A stretch of 64,000 nt of DNA, from NCBI GenBank assembly GCA_964499935.1, contig CAZCMS010000001.1, positions 310,001 through 374,000 on the forward strand, in the 5' to 3' direction. The stretch comes from CALBGR01 sp964499935. Lineage in GTDB: Bacteria; Patescibacteriota; Saccharimonadia; Saccharimonadales; UBA4665. The translations under genes were made by a program, and so were the position numbers. Below the pieces are notes generated by a model. It made no database searches, was not told the DNA's origin, and saw nothing but the letters and a program-made list of their open reading frames with translations. Shown piece by piece: positions 1 through 7,976 of the stretch; positions within the stretch are counted from its first letter, which is position 1; each line of letters begins with the position of its first letter.

Positions 1-165
1 TTCTACGAATCTCGCTCTGCGGGTGCCATTGCTTACGTCAAGGGCATGCGTAGCCTCACGGCTGTCAAGCATTGGGTGGAGATCACGCACAAGAAGCCGA
101 AGCTGCCCAAGTATCCTGGTGGTCTCCCGGAGCAGAAGAGCGCTGTCGCTGGCCCTGGCAAGTAG
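1..165 (+). CDS. C-terminal end of an unknown protein (5' truncated by window)
   Basis: The frame is open from base 1 to a TAG at 163-165 and gives the last 54 residues of a protein. The tail is basic and proline/glycine rich (KKPKLPKYPGGLPEQK). I do not recognise the family. Its codons are richer in G/C-ending triplets than the core genes, a property shared with the genes at 713 and 15772. No start, domain or operon can be judged because the gene begins outside the window. Confidence 0.6.
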   Translation, partial: FYESRSAGAIAYVKGMRSLTAVKHWVEITHKKPKLPKYPGGLPEQKSAVAGPGK

Positions 166-433
166 CAGTTGACCGTATGCGAACTAGATAAAAGAGAGTT
201 CTGGGTAGGACTTTCGTAGGTTGCGCAACAATTCGTATTTCATAATGCGATACATAGGTCGGTGCGTAATCACGTCTTTTGACGTGATTAATCAAGGTGA
301 TGTGAGTATTTTTTGATGATTTGAGCTTTTGCTCTTCTCTCTTGATCTAAATTCCATCACCTTGTAGTACCATATCACTAAAAATCTGTGATTGTTTAGT
401 TTAAATTACGTACGAAGGATAAGCATAAGAATA
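166..433. other. Intergenic region with inverted repeats
   Basis: No gene is seen here. There is a perfect 10-bp hairpin (267-276 with 281-290, loop TTTT), a smaller GAGC/GCTC hairpin (323-334), and a 10-bp inverted repeat CAAGGTGATG (293-302) with CATCACCTTG (355-364) that encloses the small hairpin. None is followed by a clear T-run, so termination is not certain; the first hairpin is the best candidate end for the upstream gene. Confidence 0.4.
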
Positions 434-462
434 TTGACTTTTATGTTGTAAAATGTTAAAAT
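434..462 (+). promoter_or_regulatory. Sigma70-type promoter of the 713 gene
   Basis: TTGACT at 434-439 and TAAAAT at 457-462 are separated by exactly 17 bp. The predicted start near 469 gives a long leader of about 240 nt with stem-loops at 471-500 (TCTCAAAGTG with CACTCTTGAGA, one bulged C), 605-647 (CAGCTT/AAGCTG) and 649-660 (CTCCA/TGGAG). The leader may be regulatory; no known riboswitch was recognised. Confidence 0.55.
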
Positions 463-712
463 GTGTATAGTCTCAAAGTGTATAATATGCACTCTTGAGA
501 GGAGATATATTAACAGATTATTAAATCACACTACATAGTCATGGGTCTTTAATGATCCACCACCGACTAGTAGATATTAGCGTACCTTTTGTAGGTCATG
601 GGGCCAGCTTTTTGAAGATAACTTTTTATGTTGCCTTAGGGAAGCTGTCTCCATCTGGAGTTGCGTCAACTATTCTGGCTTTTTAGTCTCACATCGATCC
701 CTTGGAGGGGAT

Positions 713-1189
713 ATGCGTAATGTACCTGCAATTCTGAAGGTTGTGGCTGTCGCCATGCTCTTCGTGTTGGCCTCGGTGCTGTTTTCGGCTCCGGCGAGTG
801 CGTCGTCCTCTGCTAAGCAGAGTAGTGGCGTGTACTTCACGAAGGATGGCCAGGGACGTTTCTCTGACTTGGTCGTGAGCCAGGTCGAGAAGGTCCGTGT
901 GCCGTACAGCCCGCACTTGGTGCGAGTAGGTAACTACCTCGCAGCAGTGCAGTCTGTCGGCAAGCCCGAGGAATTCAGTTCTAGCCCGGATTATGTTCAG
1001 ATGAACCAACGGGTCGTGCTGATTCCCGTTGTTCTTGCAGAATGTGAGAATCTGGTCTCTGGCAGGGAGATCAAGGCTGTCAAGGTGTGGAACGAGATTC
1101 GTATCTCGCCCCCTAATCCTGGAGGTTTGCCTAATCGGCAGTTGCCCCTTGCTCCTGTGGAATTGCCTTCGGCATTCTTGAAGCACTGA
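713..1189 (+). CDS. Secreted hypothetical protein
   Basis: A 158-residue protein with a clear Sec signal peptide: short basic start, hydrophobic core at about residues 8-24, and a likely cleavage site after APASA. The mature part has no motif I recognise and ends in a proline-rich tail. The start is supported by GGAGGGG four bases upstream of the ATG. It stands alone behind a consensus promoter and a 240-nt structured leader. Codons favour G/C-ending triplets, unlike the glycolytic genes nearby, suggesting strong expression or foreign origin. Function unknown. Confidence 0.75.
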   Translation: MRNVPAILKVVAVAMLFVLASVLFSAPASASSSAKQSSGVYFTKDGQGRFSDLVVSQVEKVRVPYSPHLVRVGNYLAAVQSVGKPEEFSSSPDYVQMNQRVVLIPVVLAECENLVSGREIKAVKVWNEIRISPPNPGGLPNRQLPLAPVELPSAFLKH

Positions 1190-1443
1190 TGCACCCCAAT
1201 CCACTACAGAAAGGAGGAAGCTTCTTCATGGAGCCTCCATTAGCAGTACCTGTGTCGGTGTAGGCAAGTGCGAGCATGGTAAAAGAATTGATAGCGTTAT
1301 GCCTCGGCATACCTTCAAAAAACTCTATATACCCATCGCTCACACTTGTAACACTAAGCTAAGCGTTAAAAGCCAATGAGTATGTAGTGTGCTTGATTTA
1401 ATGTAATGCCACACCAGCTAATTAAGTCTAGCTACATTTTGTA

Positions 1444-1472
1444 TTGCAATATTACCTCTGTTGTGTTAAAAT
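1444..1472 (+). promoter_or_regulatory. Promoter of tRNA-Glu
   Basis: TTGCAA (1444-1449), 17 bp, TAAAAT (1467-1472), about 65 bp before the mature tRNA. A hairpin ATATCC/GGATAT (1506-1522) lies in the precursor leader. The rest of the stretch 1190-1443 holds no gene; it has an interrupted GGAGG/CCTCC repeat near 1213-1236 and a short perfect palindrome near 1299-1312. Confidence 0.5.
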
Positions 1473-1537
1473 TATCGGGTGTCGTTTTACGGCAACCATG
1501 GCCTCATATCCTTTCAGGATATCAAACCCTCACTCGG

Positions 1538-1612
1538 GGCCTCATCGTCTAACGGCTAGGACACCAGGTTTTCATCCTGGCAATCGGGGTTCGATTCCCC
1601 GTGAGGTCACCA
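1538..1612 (+). tRNA. tRNA-Glu (anticodon TTC), CCA encoded
   Basis: Full cloverleaf: acceptor GGCCTCA with TGAGGTC, anticodon stem CCAGG/CCTGG with loop TTTTCAT giving TTC, and standard T-loop TTCGATT. The discriminator A and the 3' CCA are encoded. The acceptor contains one G-U pair. A terminator follows at once. Confidence 0.95.
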
Positions 1613-1616
1613 TAAG

Positions 1617-1646
1617 AGACTCATCCGTCATGGATGGGTCTTTTTT
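1617..1646 (+). terminator. Intrinsic terminator after tRNA-Glu
   Basis: A 10-bp stem AGACTCATCC / GGATGGGTCT (one G-U pair) with loop GTCAT, then a T-run. Confidence 0.85.
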
Positions 1647-1842
1647 GTTTGGTGTGTATTCGTAGAAGAGGCTAATGTCTACGATTCCAAGCTTTAGCTC
1701 GTTCTAATCCCATTCCATGCCTTCTGGTATTACTAGATGCTCTCTTTGTATTTTCTGGAAATATTATTTCTCTGGGTTCCCTTTAGGGTATTCTGGACAA
1801 CATATTTGAATTTTTGTAACTGGCATGTTATTGTTAATTTCT

Positions 1843-2424
1843 ATGGATAGAGAAGCACTTCAAACTAGTTATAATTACAGTCAGCTCTGGGAGCAGCACT
1901 TTAAGGGAGGTTATTTCTCCGAGGACGTTAAAAAGGTTTTCGAGACGATTAAGGACCAAAGTGATCAAGAAAAACGAGCCTTTTATGCTCAACAATTTGA
2001 GGAAGTGTTTGGCTTGGCTCAAGCACTAGAATCTCATGTAGGTGCAAATTCTATCGACTTAAGTGAACAGGGACTGGGTGTTATCAAGTTCGGGACCGAC
2101 ATCACAGGCCCTGATGAGCAAGAGAAGACCTTAGGGTATAGAGGGGTTCAAGCCCAAGCGGTGGCGTTCGATCCACAAATAGAAGGTAGATTAGTGTATA
2201 CCAACCCTGGTAGCCTTGAAGACAACTCTCAGCATATAGCAACCGAAGCAAGGCATCCAAAGTTTTGGGAGCGTAACGAAGGTTGGCTTTGGCTATATGA
2301 TAACGGGTATCTGGCTGACGAGGATAATCCTGATGGCATCGACAACACGATTCTTTGGCTACTTGACGCTAAAGAGACTCTTGAAGTTGCAGCACTGGCG
2401 CTCCACGACAGTTCTTCTCAGTAA
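1843..2424 (+). CDS. Hypothetical protein
   Basis: About 193 residues, acidic, rich in Trp and Glu, no signal peptide or membrane segment. I do not recognise a domain. The ATG at 1843 (MDREALQTS) looks more natural than the in-frame ATG at 1825, which would add the hydrophobic MLLLIS. No strong ribosome site is seen for either. It is a single gene converging on the next one at 2456. The C-terminal third (WLWLYDNGYLADED) looks like a folded domain. Function unknown. Confidence 0.6.
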   Translation: MDREALQTSYNYSQLWEQHFKGGYFSEDVKKVFETIKDQSDQEKRAFYAQQFEEVFGLAQALESHVGANSIDLSEQGLGVIKFGTDITGPDEQEKTLGYRGVQAQAVAFDPQIEGRLVYTNPGSLEDNSQHIATEARHPKFWERNEGWLWLYDNGYLADEDNPDGIDNTILWLLDAKETLEVAALALHDSSSQ

Positions 2425-2455
2425 AAATTTCGAATAGGTAACCAGATTATTGGTG

Positions 2456-2890
2456 CTAGTCCCAGGCTGCAATAATATCTATTGGGTCAAAATCAAACTT
2501 GCGAGGCTCTTCATCTCTACTGTCTATAAAGAAATATTGATATAGTCCGTCGCCGTCGATTGATTCCATCTTGCGCAAAAATTCTCCTAGAGGCTGTAGG
2601 TCACGATCTTTTACTGGAGGTTCAACAAGTAGGTGTCCTGTTGATACTGATTTTTGTGGCAGGGGTACGCCAGCTGCCTCAAGATATCGAACTGTCTTTA
2701 CTGACATACCACCGACGTAGCGAGCCTTTCTTTGCTCATCTGATTCGGCTGTGACTCGGTAGCCACGTTCGGTAAACCATTGATGTAGCGTAGGATCTTG
2801 AGCGCCTTCGGCGATTCCCCGGCTAAAGCCTAAAATGTTGCCTTTTATGTCTGGTGTCGGGCTTTCGTAGAGCCGTATGTATCGAGCCAT
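2456..2890 (-). CDS. Hypothetical protein, 144 aa
   Basis: The start at 2890 (MARYIRLYESPTPD) is chosen because AAAGGAG sits about 5 nt upstream; the longer open frame to 2992 would read through the ribosome site and adds an unlikely hydrophobic start. The protein is soluble and acidic toward the C terminus (DFDPIDIIAAWD). No family recognised. It lies convergent to the 1843 gene with a gap of about 30 bp, so each gene probably ends independently. Confidence 0.65.
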   Translation of the reverse strand: MARYIRLYESPTPDIKGNILGFSRGIAEGAQDPTLHQWFTERGYRVTAESDEQRKARYVGGMSVKTVRYLEAAGVPLPQKSVSTGHLLVEPPVKDRDLQPLGEFLRKMESIDGDGLYQYFFIDSRDEEPRKFDFDPIDIIAAWD

Positions 2891-3115
2891 GTCTTTCTCC
2901 TTTGGTTTATTGCGCGTGGCGAAAACCACAAGCAGTACAGTATCGAAATAAGAATATAAGATCAATAAAAAATGGCTGCAATTAATTGACAATTTTTATA
3001 GATATATAAAGTAAAATGACAAAAATTAATTTACATAAATACTTCACATAAGCCTTTATTTGCTAGGGGTTGATGGGGTGGCACTAGGCGCAGCTAGAGC
3101 AATGACTTTAAGAGT

Positions 3116-3613
3116 ATGCGCAAGTATAATAACGAAACAATGACGCTTAAAATTCTGTACCAGTATTGGTTCGTGGCACTGATAATAAGTGTTGTTATTG
3201 CGCTGGTGTATACGTATATCGGAACATCTAGGTATATCGCTACACTAGAGCCGTACGAAAGTGGGGATTTTGCTGCTTTGCCGTATTTAGTATATGGGCA
3301 CACTATAGGAAGTGTGTGTACAGGTGTAATTACTGCATCTTTAATTGCAATACGAAAAGGGATTGATGGCAATAGACGACTCGTGACATGGCTGATTGTC
3401 TTATATGTATTAGTGGGCGCTCTTATGTATGGTGTGCCTTTTCTTTTCTTTGTTAACCCGATAGGGTTTCTGGTGTTTGCTTCTATACCCTGTTTGAGCT
3501 GGATGTTCGTATATCCTCGATCTTTTCCTAGGGTGCTTGGTGCTATCGTGGCTTTAGCCGTGATAACGACAGTTCTCTATGGATTGGTAATGACTGCAAC
3601 TCTTTGGCTGTGA
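3116..3613 (+). CDS. Multi-pass membrane protein
   Basis: 165 residues with four to five hydrophobic segments (about 15-35, 58-78, 90-110, 112-130 and 138-160) joined by short basic loops, typical of a small integral membrane protein. The family is not recognised. The start may be the ATG at 3116 or the one at 3140 (MTLKILYQYW); no ribosome site decides it. It stands just upstream of the glycolytic operon but is separated from it by that operon's promoter. Confidence 0.6.
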   Translation: MRKYNNETMTLKILYQYWFVALIISVVIALVYTYIGTSRYIATLEPYESGDFAALPYLVYGHTIGSVCTGVITASLIAIRKGIDGNRRLVTWLIVLYVLVGALMYGVPFLFFVNPIGFLVFASIPCLSWMFVYPRSFPRVLGAIVALAVITTVLYGLVMTATLWL

Positions 3614-3670
3614 TGATATACGTAATTCTATAAGCGCCCTAAAAAATACTGTACGATTCTTTATCTCTGG

Positions 3671-3679
3671 TGGTATACT
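3671..3679 (+). promoter_or_regulatory. Extended -10 promoter of the pyk operon
   Basis: TGG directly before TATACT (3674-3679) forms an extended -10 element; the -35 is weak. It lies about 30 bp before the GTG start of pyk. Confidence 0.5.
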
Positions 3680-3711
3680 AAAAAAGAAGATACAAAGAGG
3701 GTGGCGAACAC

Positions 3712-5145
3712 GTGATAACAACCAACAAGGCGCCAGAGGTGCCACTTGAAGATTTTAAACGGACAAAGATACTAGCTACAGTAGGTCCGTCTACAAACAC
3801 ATACCAAGCAATTTATGATCTTATTCATGCCGGAGCGAACGGGATTAGGCTTAACTTTAGTCATGGCTCACATGAGGAGCGTGAACAACAGATTGTCTGG
3901 ATTCGTAAAGCCAGTAAGGCGCTCGGTAAGCCGGTTGCGATTCTCCAAGACTTACAGGGTCCAAAGATTCGCCTTGGTGATTTTGACGGAGTTATTAATG
4001 TAGAGACAGGTCAATCATTGTCGCTGGCGTACAAATCAGATTATCTGGCAACGGGGCATGTCCCGACGCAATATGATCTTTCTAAAAAAGTGAAGCGTGG
4101 CGAAAAGATATATATTTATGATGGAAAAGTTCGCACCACAGTAACGAGCGTAAAAGACGGGATAGTGTATTTACGGGCAGAGAACGACGGCATATTGATC
4201 AAGCGTAAAGGCATGAATCTCCCAGATACGGATTTTGCTGGTGATATTATTACTAAAAAAGACAAAGAAGACATTGTGTTTGGATCTACGCAGGATATTG
4301 ATTACGTAGCGTTGAGCTTTGTGCAAACTGCAGATGATATTGTGACACTTCGTCGCAGGCTTAAGAATCTCGGTAGTACTGCAAAAATTATTGCTAAGAT
4401 CGAAACAAAAGCAGCGGTCGAGAATATTGACGCAATTGTACAGGAAACCGATGCAGTAATGATTGCGCGCGGTGATTTGGCGGTTGAAACGCCTGCAGAA
4501 TCTGTGCCAGTGGTTCAGCGTAAAATTATTGGTCTGGGTCTAAAATACATAAAACCTACTATTGTTGCGACACAGATGATGGGCAGCATGACAGAGATGC
4601 CAGAGCCAACTCGAGCAGAAGTCTCTGATGTTGCGACTGCGGTTATTGTGGGTGCTGATTGTGTGATGCTCAGTGACGAGACCGCAAACGGGAAGTACCC
4701 AATAGAAGCTGTGCAGGCAATGAAGCGTGTCATCCGATACACGGAAGTAAACGCACCGCTAAAGGCAGTATTTTCACACGAAGATGATTATACACGGCAA
4801 GCAGCAATATCTAACAGTATTATTCAGCTTGCTGAACGCATTAAAGCACGGGCTATTGTTGCTGAAACAAAGTCTGGTGCAACGGCGCTTGAAATTGCAG
4901 CGCGCAGACCAGAAGTGCCACTTATTGCGGTAACCGATGACGTTCGTACAGCGCAACAACTTGCGCTTGTGTATGACGCCAAGAGTTATGTACGCCCAGC
5001 TGATCGTATGGCAGCTACGAAATTGACAGACTGGCTACGCCAGAATAAGGTGCTGCAAAAAGGGGACATTGTAGTAACAGCATCGGGCAAACAGCCGGGT
5101 GTTGTAGGTACAACTGACACAATTAAAGTTCGCATGCTAGAATAG
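3712..5145 (+). CDS. pyk: Pyruvate kinase
   Basis: Pyruvate kinase makes pyruvate and ATP from phosphoenolpyruvate and ADP, the last ATP-yielding step of glycolysis. The 477-residue length is standard. Visible motifs in order: KILATVGPST and RLNFSHGS near the N terminus, LQDLQGPKIRLG, the active-site IIAKIETK block (Lys acid/base, Glu metal ligand), MIARGDLAVE, KPTIVATQMM and the VMLSDETANGKYP segment, then the C-terminal allosteric-type domain. The start is GTG with a GA-rich site upstream. It opens an operon with pgk and tpiA; the pgk start follows the stop by 18 bp. Confidence 0.96.
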   Translation: MITTNKAPEVPLEDFKRTKILATVGPSTNTYQAIYDLIHAGANGIRLNFSHGSHEEREQQIVWIRKASKALGKPVAILQDLQGPKIRLGDFDGVINVETGQSLSLAYKSDYLATGHVPTQYDLSKKVKRGEKIYIYDGKVRTTVTSVKDGIVYLRAENDGILIKRKGMNLPDTDFAGDIITKKDKEDIVFGSTQDIDYVALSFVQTADDIVTLRRRLKNLGSTAKIIAKIETKAAVENIDAIVQETDAVMIARGDLAVETPAESVPVVQRKIIGLGLKYIKPTIVATQMMGSMTEMPEPTRAEVSDVATAVIVGADCVMLSDETANGKYPIEAVQAMKRVIRYTEVNAPLKAVFSHEDDYTRQAAISNSIIQLAERIKARAIVAETKSGATALEIAARRPEVPLIAVTDDVRTAQQLALVYDAKSYVRPADRMAATKLTDWLRQNKVLQKGDIVVTASGKQPGVVGTTDTIKVRMLE

Positions 5146-5163
5146 TAAAAATTAGGGTGGGTA

Positions 5164-6459
5164 ATGTTTGCTAAGAAAACGATTCGTGATATAGACGTCA
5201 AGGGCCAGACAGTTCTTCTGAGGGCTGATTATAATGTGCCTGTTGATGATGACGGAAAGATCGTTGACGATTATCGGCTTCAGCAATCGCTGCCAACCGT
5301 GCAGTATTTGCTTGGCAAAGGTGCGAAGTTGGTGATTTGCTCTCATCTTGGTAGACCAGAGGGTCGTCCAGTGCCTAAATATTCGTTATGGCCGGTAGCG
5401 AAGCGTTTGGATAAAATTTTAGAAAACACGGTATCGTTTGTAGAAGATTGTGTTGGCGAAAAAGCCGAGGCAGCGGTAGCAAAATTAAACCCAGGGGAAG
5501 TACTTCTTCTGGAGAATTTACGCTTTCATCCTGAAGAAGAAAAGAATGACGATGCGTTTGCGGCAAAACTTGCAAAACTTGCAGATGTATTTGTACAGGA
5601 TGGCTTCGGAGTTGTTCATAGGGCGCACGCGAGTACTGAGGCGATCACACATCACTTGCCGAGTGTAGCTGGCCTGCTACTCGAGCGTGAAGTAGATACG
5701 ATTACTAAAGTTATGGAGTCGCCCGAGCGACCATTGATGGCAATAGTCGGTGGCGCGAAAATATCTGACAAAATCGAGGTTTTGAACCGATTTATAGATA
5801 TTGCAGATTTCGTGGCGGTTGGCGGTGCTATGGCAAATACCTTTTTGCTTGCCGAAGGCTATGACATGGCCAAGAGTTTGGTGGAGCCAGATGATGTTCC
5901 ATTAGCAAAAAGTATTTTAGAAAAAGCTAAGCAAAAGTCGAGGCAGGGTCACTTTATATTTTATTTGCCTCATGATGGTGTGGTAGCTACTGAGATTGAT
6001 TCTAAATCCAAGACACGAATTGTCGACTGGGGTGCGCATGTTATTTCGAGTATCGAACATTATCCAAAGCGCCCTCCACACGAAGCGAGTCACATGAAGG
6101 CAAACGAAAGGCTGCTAGATATTGGTCCCTTTTCGGCGTCGTTTATTGCTGGAGGGGCTCAGATGGCGCGCACTATAGTTTGGAATGGTACGATGGGTGT
6201 CACGGAAACACCGGCGCTACAAGGGCCAGTTGGGCCGTTTTCTCATGGTACAGAGGTGGTGGTGCAGGCTATGCTTGGCGAATTTGGCCACAAACCATTT
6301 ACGGTTGTAGGTGGGGGCGACACAGTTAGCTATATAGAGCAACAAGGGTTAGTTCCAGCATTTAACCATGTTTCTACAGGCGGAGGTGCAAGCCTTGATC
6401 TTATGAGCGGGCGTGCGCTACCTGGAGTCGTTACGCTAGAAGATAAGGTGCTACAATAA
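5164..6459 (+). CDS. pgk: Phosphoglycerate kinase
   Basis: Transfers phosphate between 1,3-bisphosphoglycerate and ADP, making ATP in glycolysis. At 431 residues it is somewhat longer than the usual 390-400. Motifs: LLRADYNVPVDD (substrate-binding Arg and Asn), CSHLGRPEG, LLENLRFHPEE, VGGAKISDKIEVL (catalytic Lys), and the C-terminal glycine-rich VVGGGDTVSY. GGGTGG stands before the ATG. Second gene of the pyk-pgk-tpiA operon, with 11 bp before tpiA. No GAPDH or enolase gene is in the window. Confidence 0.95.
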   Translation: MFAKKTIRDIDVKGQTVLLRADYNVPVDDDGKIVDDYRLQQSLPTVQYLLGKGAKLVICSHLGRPEGRPVPKYSLWPVAKRLDKILENTVSFVEDCVGEKAEAAVAKLNPGEVLLLENLRFHPEEEKNDDAFAAKLAKLADVFVQDGFGVVHRAHASTEAITHHLPSVAGLLLEREVDTITKVMESPERPLMAIVGGAKISDKIEVLNRFIDIADFVAVGGAMANTFLLAEGYDMAKSLVEPDDVPLAKSILEKAKQKSRQGHFIFYLPHDGVVATEIDSKSKTRIVDWGAHVISSIEHYPKRPPHEASHMKANERLLDIGPFSASFIAGGAQMARTIVWNGTMGVTETPALQGPVGPFSHGTEVVVQAMLGEFGHKPFTVVGGGDTVSYIEQQGLVPAFNHVSTGGGASLDLMSGRALPGVVTLEDKVLQ

Positions 6460-6470
6460 GCATATACGTT

Positions 6471-7259
6471 ATGGCAAAAGAATATCTTATCGCAGCAAAC
6501 TGGAAAATGAATCTTACGACACATCAGGCGAGCGTGTTTGTACATAATTTGGAGAAGAACCTACGTATCTATCGAGATGTCGAAGTGGTAATTGCACCTA
6601 GTTTATTGACTATTCAGCCGTTAAGCCTACAGATAGACCGCAGGAAACTACGCCTAGCAGCTCAAGATGCATACCATAAAGATAGCGGTGCGTTTACCGG
6701 TGAAGTGTCGTTTGCAATGTTGCGCAATCTCGTGCATTACGTTATTGTTGGGCATTCAGAACGTAGATTATATTTTAATGAAACGTCTCGGACCATACGT
6801 GATAAAGTGTCTGCTGCAATTCGCAACGATATTTCTCCGATATTATGTATTGGGGAAACGCAACAAGAGCGCCGTGCTGGCGAGACAAAACGTGTGCTAC
6901 ATGAACAAATTGTGAGCGCGCTCAGTAATCTTACAAGCGAAGATATTGAACGCGTGGTGATCGCGTACGAGCCCGTGTGGGCAATTAGTACATTTGGCGG
7001 TGTACTCGCTAAGCCTGATGATGTCCAAAAAGAGATTGTATATATACGTAAGCAGATCGCAGGCTTATATGGTGAAAGGGTGGCCAAGGAAATAAGAATT
7101 TTATATGGCGGAAGCGTTGATGACCAGACGGCAAAAGGCTATCTTGCCCTAGAAGGATGTAATGGCGCTCTAGTGGGCGGTGCAGGCCTTAATCACCATA
7201 AATTTACAGGAATTGTTGAAGCTGCTCATACGCTTGCTCGTGAAACACATCATCAATAA
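6471..7259 (+). CDS. tpiA: Triosephosphate isomerase
   Basis: Interconverts dihydroxyacetone phosphate and glyceraldehyde 3-phosphate. Length 262 residues, typical. The catalytic residues are visible: Lys in AANWKMN, His in IVGHSERR, and Glu in YEPVWAIST. The phosphate-binding loop is ILYGGSVDD and the last glycine loop ALVGGAGL carries Gly where most family members have Ser in GGASL. The usual GTG after AI in the flexible loop is STFG here. Third gene of the glycolytic operon; a weak ribosome site suggests coupling to pgk. Confidence 0.95.
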   Translation: MAKEYLIAANWKMNLTTHQASVFVHNLEKNLRIYRDVEVVIAPSLLTIQPLSLQIDRRKLRLAAQDAYHKDSGAFTGEVSFAMLRNLVHYVIVGHSERRLYFNETSRTIRDKVSAAIRNDISPILCIGETQQERRAGETKRVLHEQIVSALSNLTSEDIERVVIAYEPVWAISTFGGVLAKPDDVQKEIVYIRKQIAGLYGERVAKEIRILYGGSVDDQTAKGYLALEGCNGALVGGAGLNHHKFTGIVEAAHTLARETHHQ

Positions 7260-7274
7260 GCCAGGAAATATGCC

Positions 7275-7949
7275 ATGACAAAAAAAGTAGATACCAAGAA
7301 GAAAACCACTGAAGAAAAGACTATCGATAGTGACAAAGTATTTGATGTTGCGCACCCTGGCGAATCCATGCCATCTGCGACTTCTCGACCGGTAATCATA
7401 ACCGGGAGAAAACCTGCAGGAGATCCCAGGGTGTCTCCGGTAGGTGATAAAAAAGAAGAGAGCAACGACGAGAATCAGGAAACTGCCACAGACACAGGTG
7501 ATGATTCGGGAATGATTATGTCGGCGCCAAAGAAGAATCGTATTGAACCACTACATACTACTATTACCACCGAAGAAGATGAAGCGGAAGATATGCCAGA
7601 GACGCAAGAAGAGAGCGACGATCCAAAATCAGCAGATAGCACAGAGGAAGAGGACGCCACTCAGGAAATAGCTGAGGTTGCTTCTGAAGTCTCGACTAAA
7701 AAACAGACGCAAGCAGAACAGGCTAAAAAACAAGAAGAGACAGAAAAGAAGCAAGCAGAGATAGAAGCGTTAGTAAACAATAAGCAATATTTTGTACCGA
7801 TTAATGCCGTGCAAAAACAGCGATCAATGCGCTTTACATTGTTGATTTTAATAATTGTACTACTTGCGATTGTAGGGGTATTTGCAGCGGTCGACGCAGG
7901 ACTTGTTGATATTGGCATTGATGCACCAACCGATTTTATACAAGATTAA
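7275..7949 (+). CDS. Acidic low-complexity protein with C-terminal membrane anchor
   Basis: 224 residues. The first 150 or so are highly charged, Glu/Asp/Thr/Ser/Lys rich and probably disordered, with a Gln/Lys/Glu-rich stretch at about 135-165 that may form a short coiled coil. A single strong hydrophobic segment lies at about 187-207 (FTLLILIIVLLAIVGVF) and a short tail follows, so the bulk is likely cytoplasmic with a tail outside. No known domain. It follows tpiA by 15 bp and may be co-transcribed. Function unknown. Confidence 0.7.
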   Translation: MTKKVDTKKKTTEEKTIDSDKVFDVAHPGESMPSATSRPVIITGRKPAGDPRVSPVGDKKEESNDENQETATDTGDDSGMIMSAPKKNRIEPLHTTITTEEDEAEDMPETQEESDDPKSADSTEEEDATQEIAEVASEVSTKKQTQAEQAKKQEETEKKQAEIEALVNNKQYFVPINAVQKQRSMRFTLLILIIVLLAIVGVFAAVDAGLVDIGIDAPTDFIQD

Positions 7950-7976
7950 CGGGTCGGGGTTTGTTACAATAAGACG

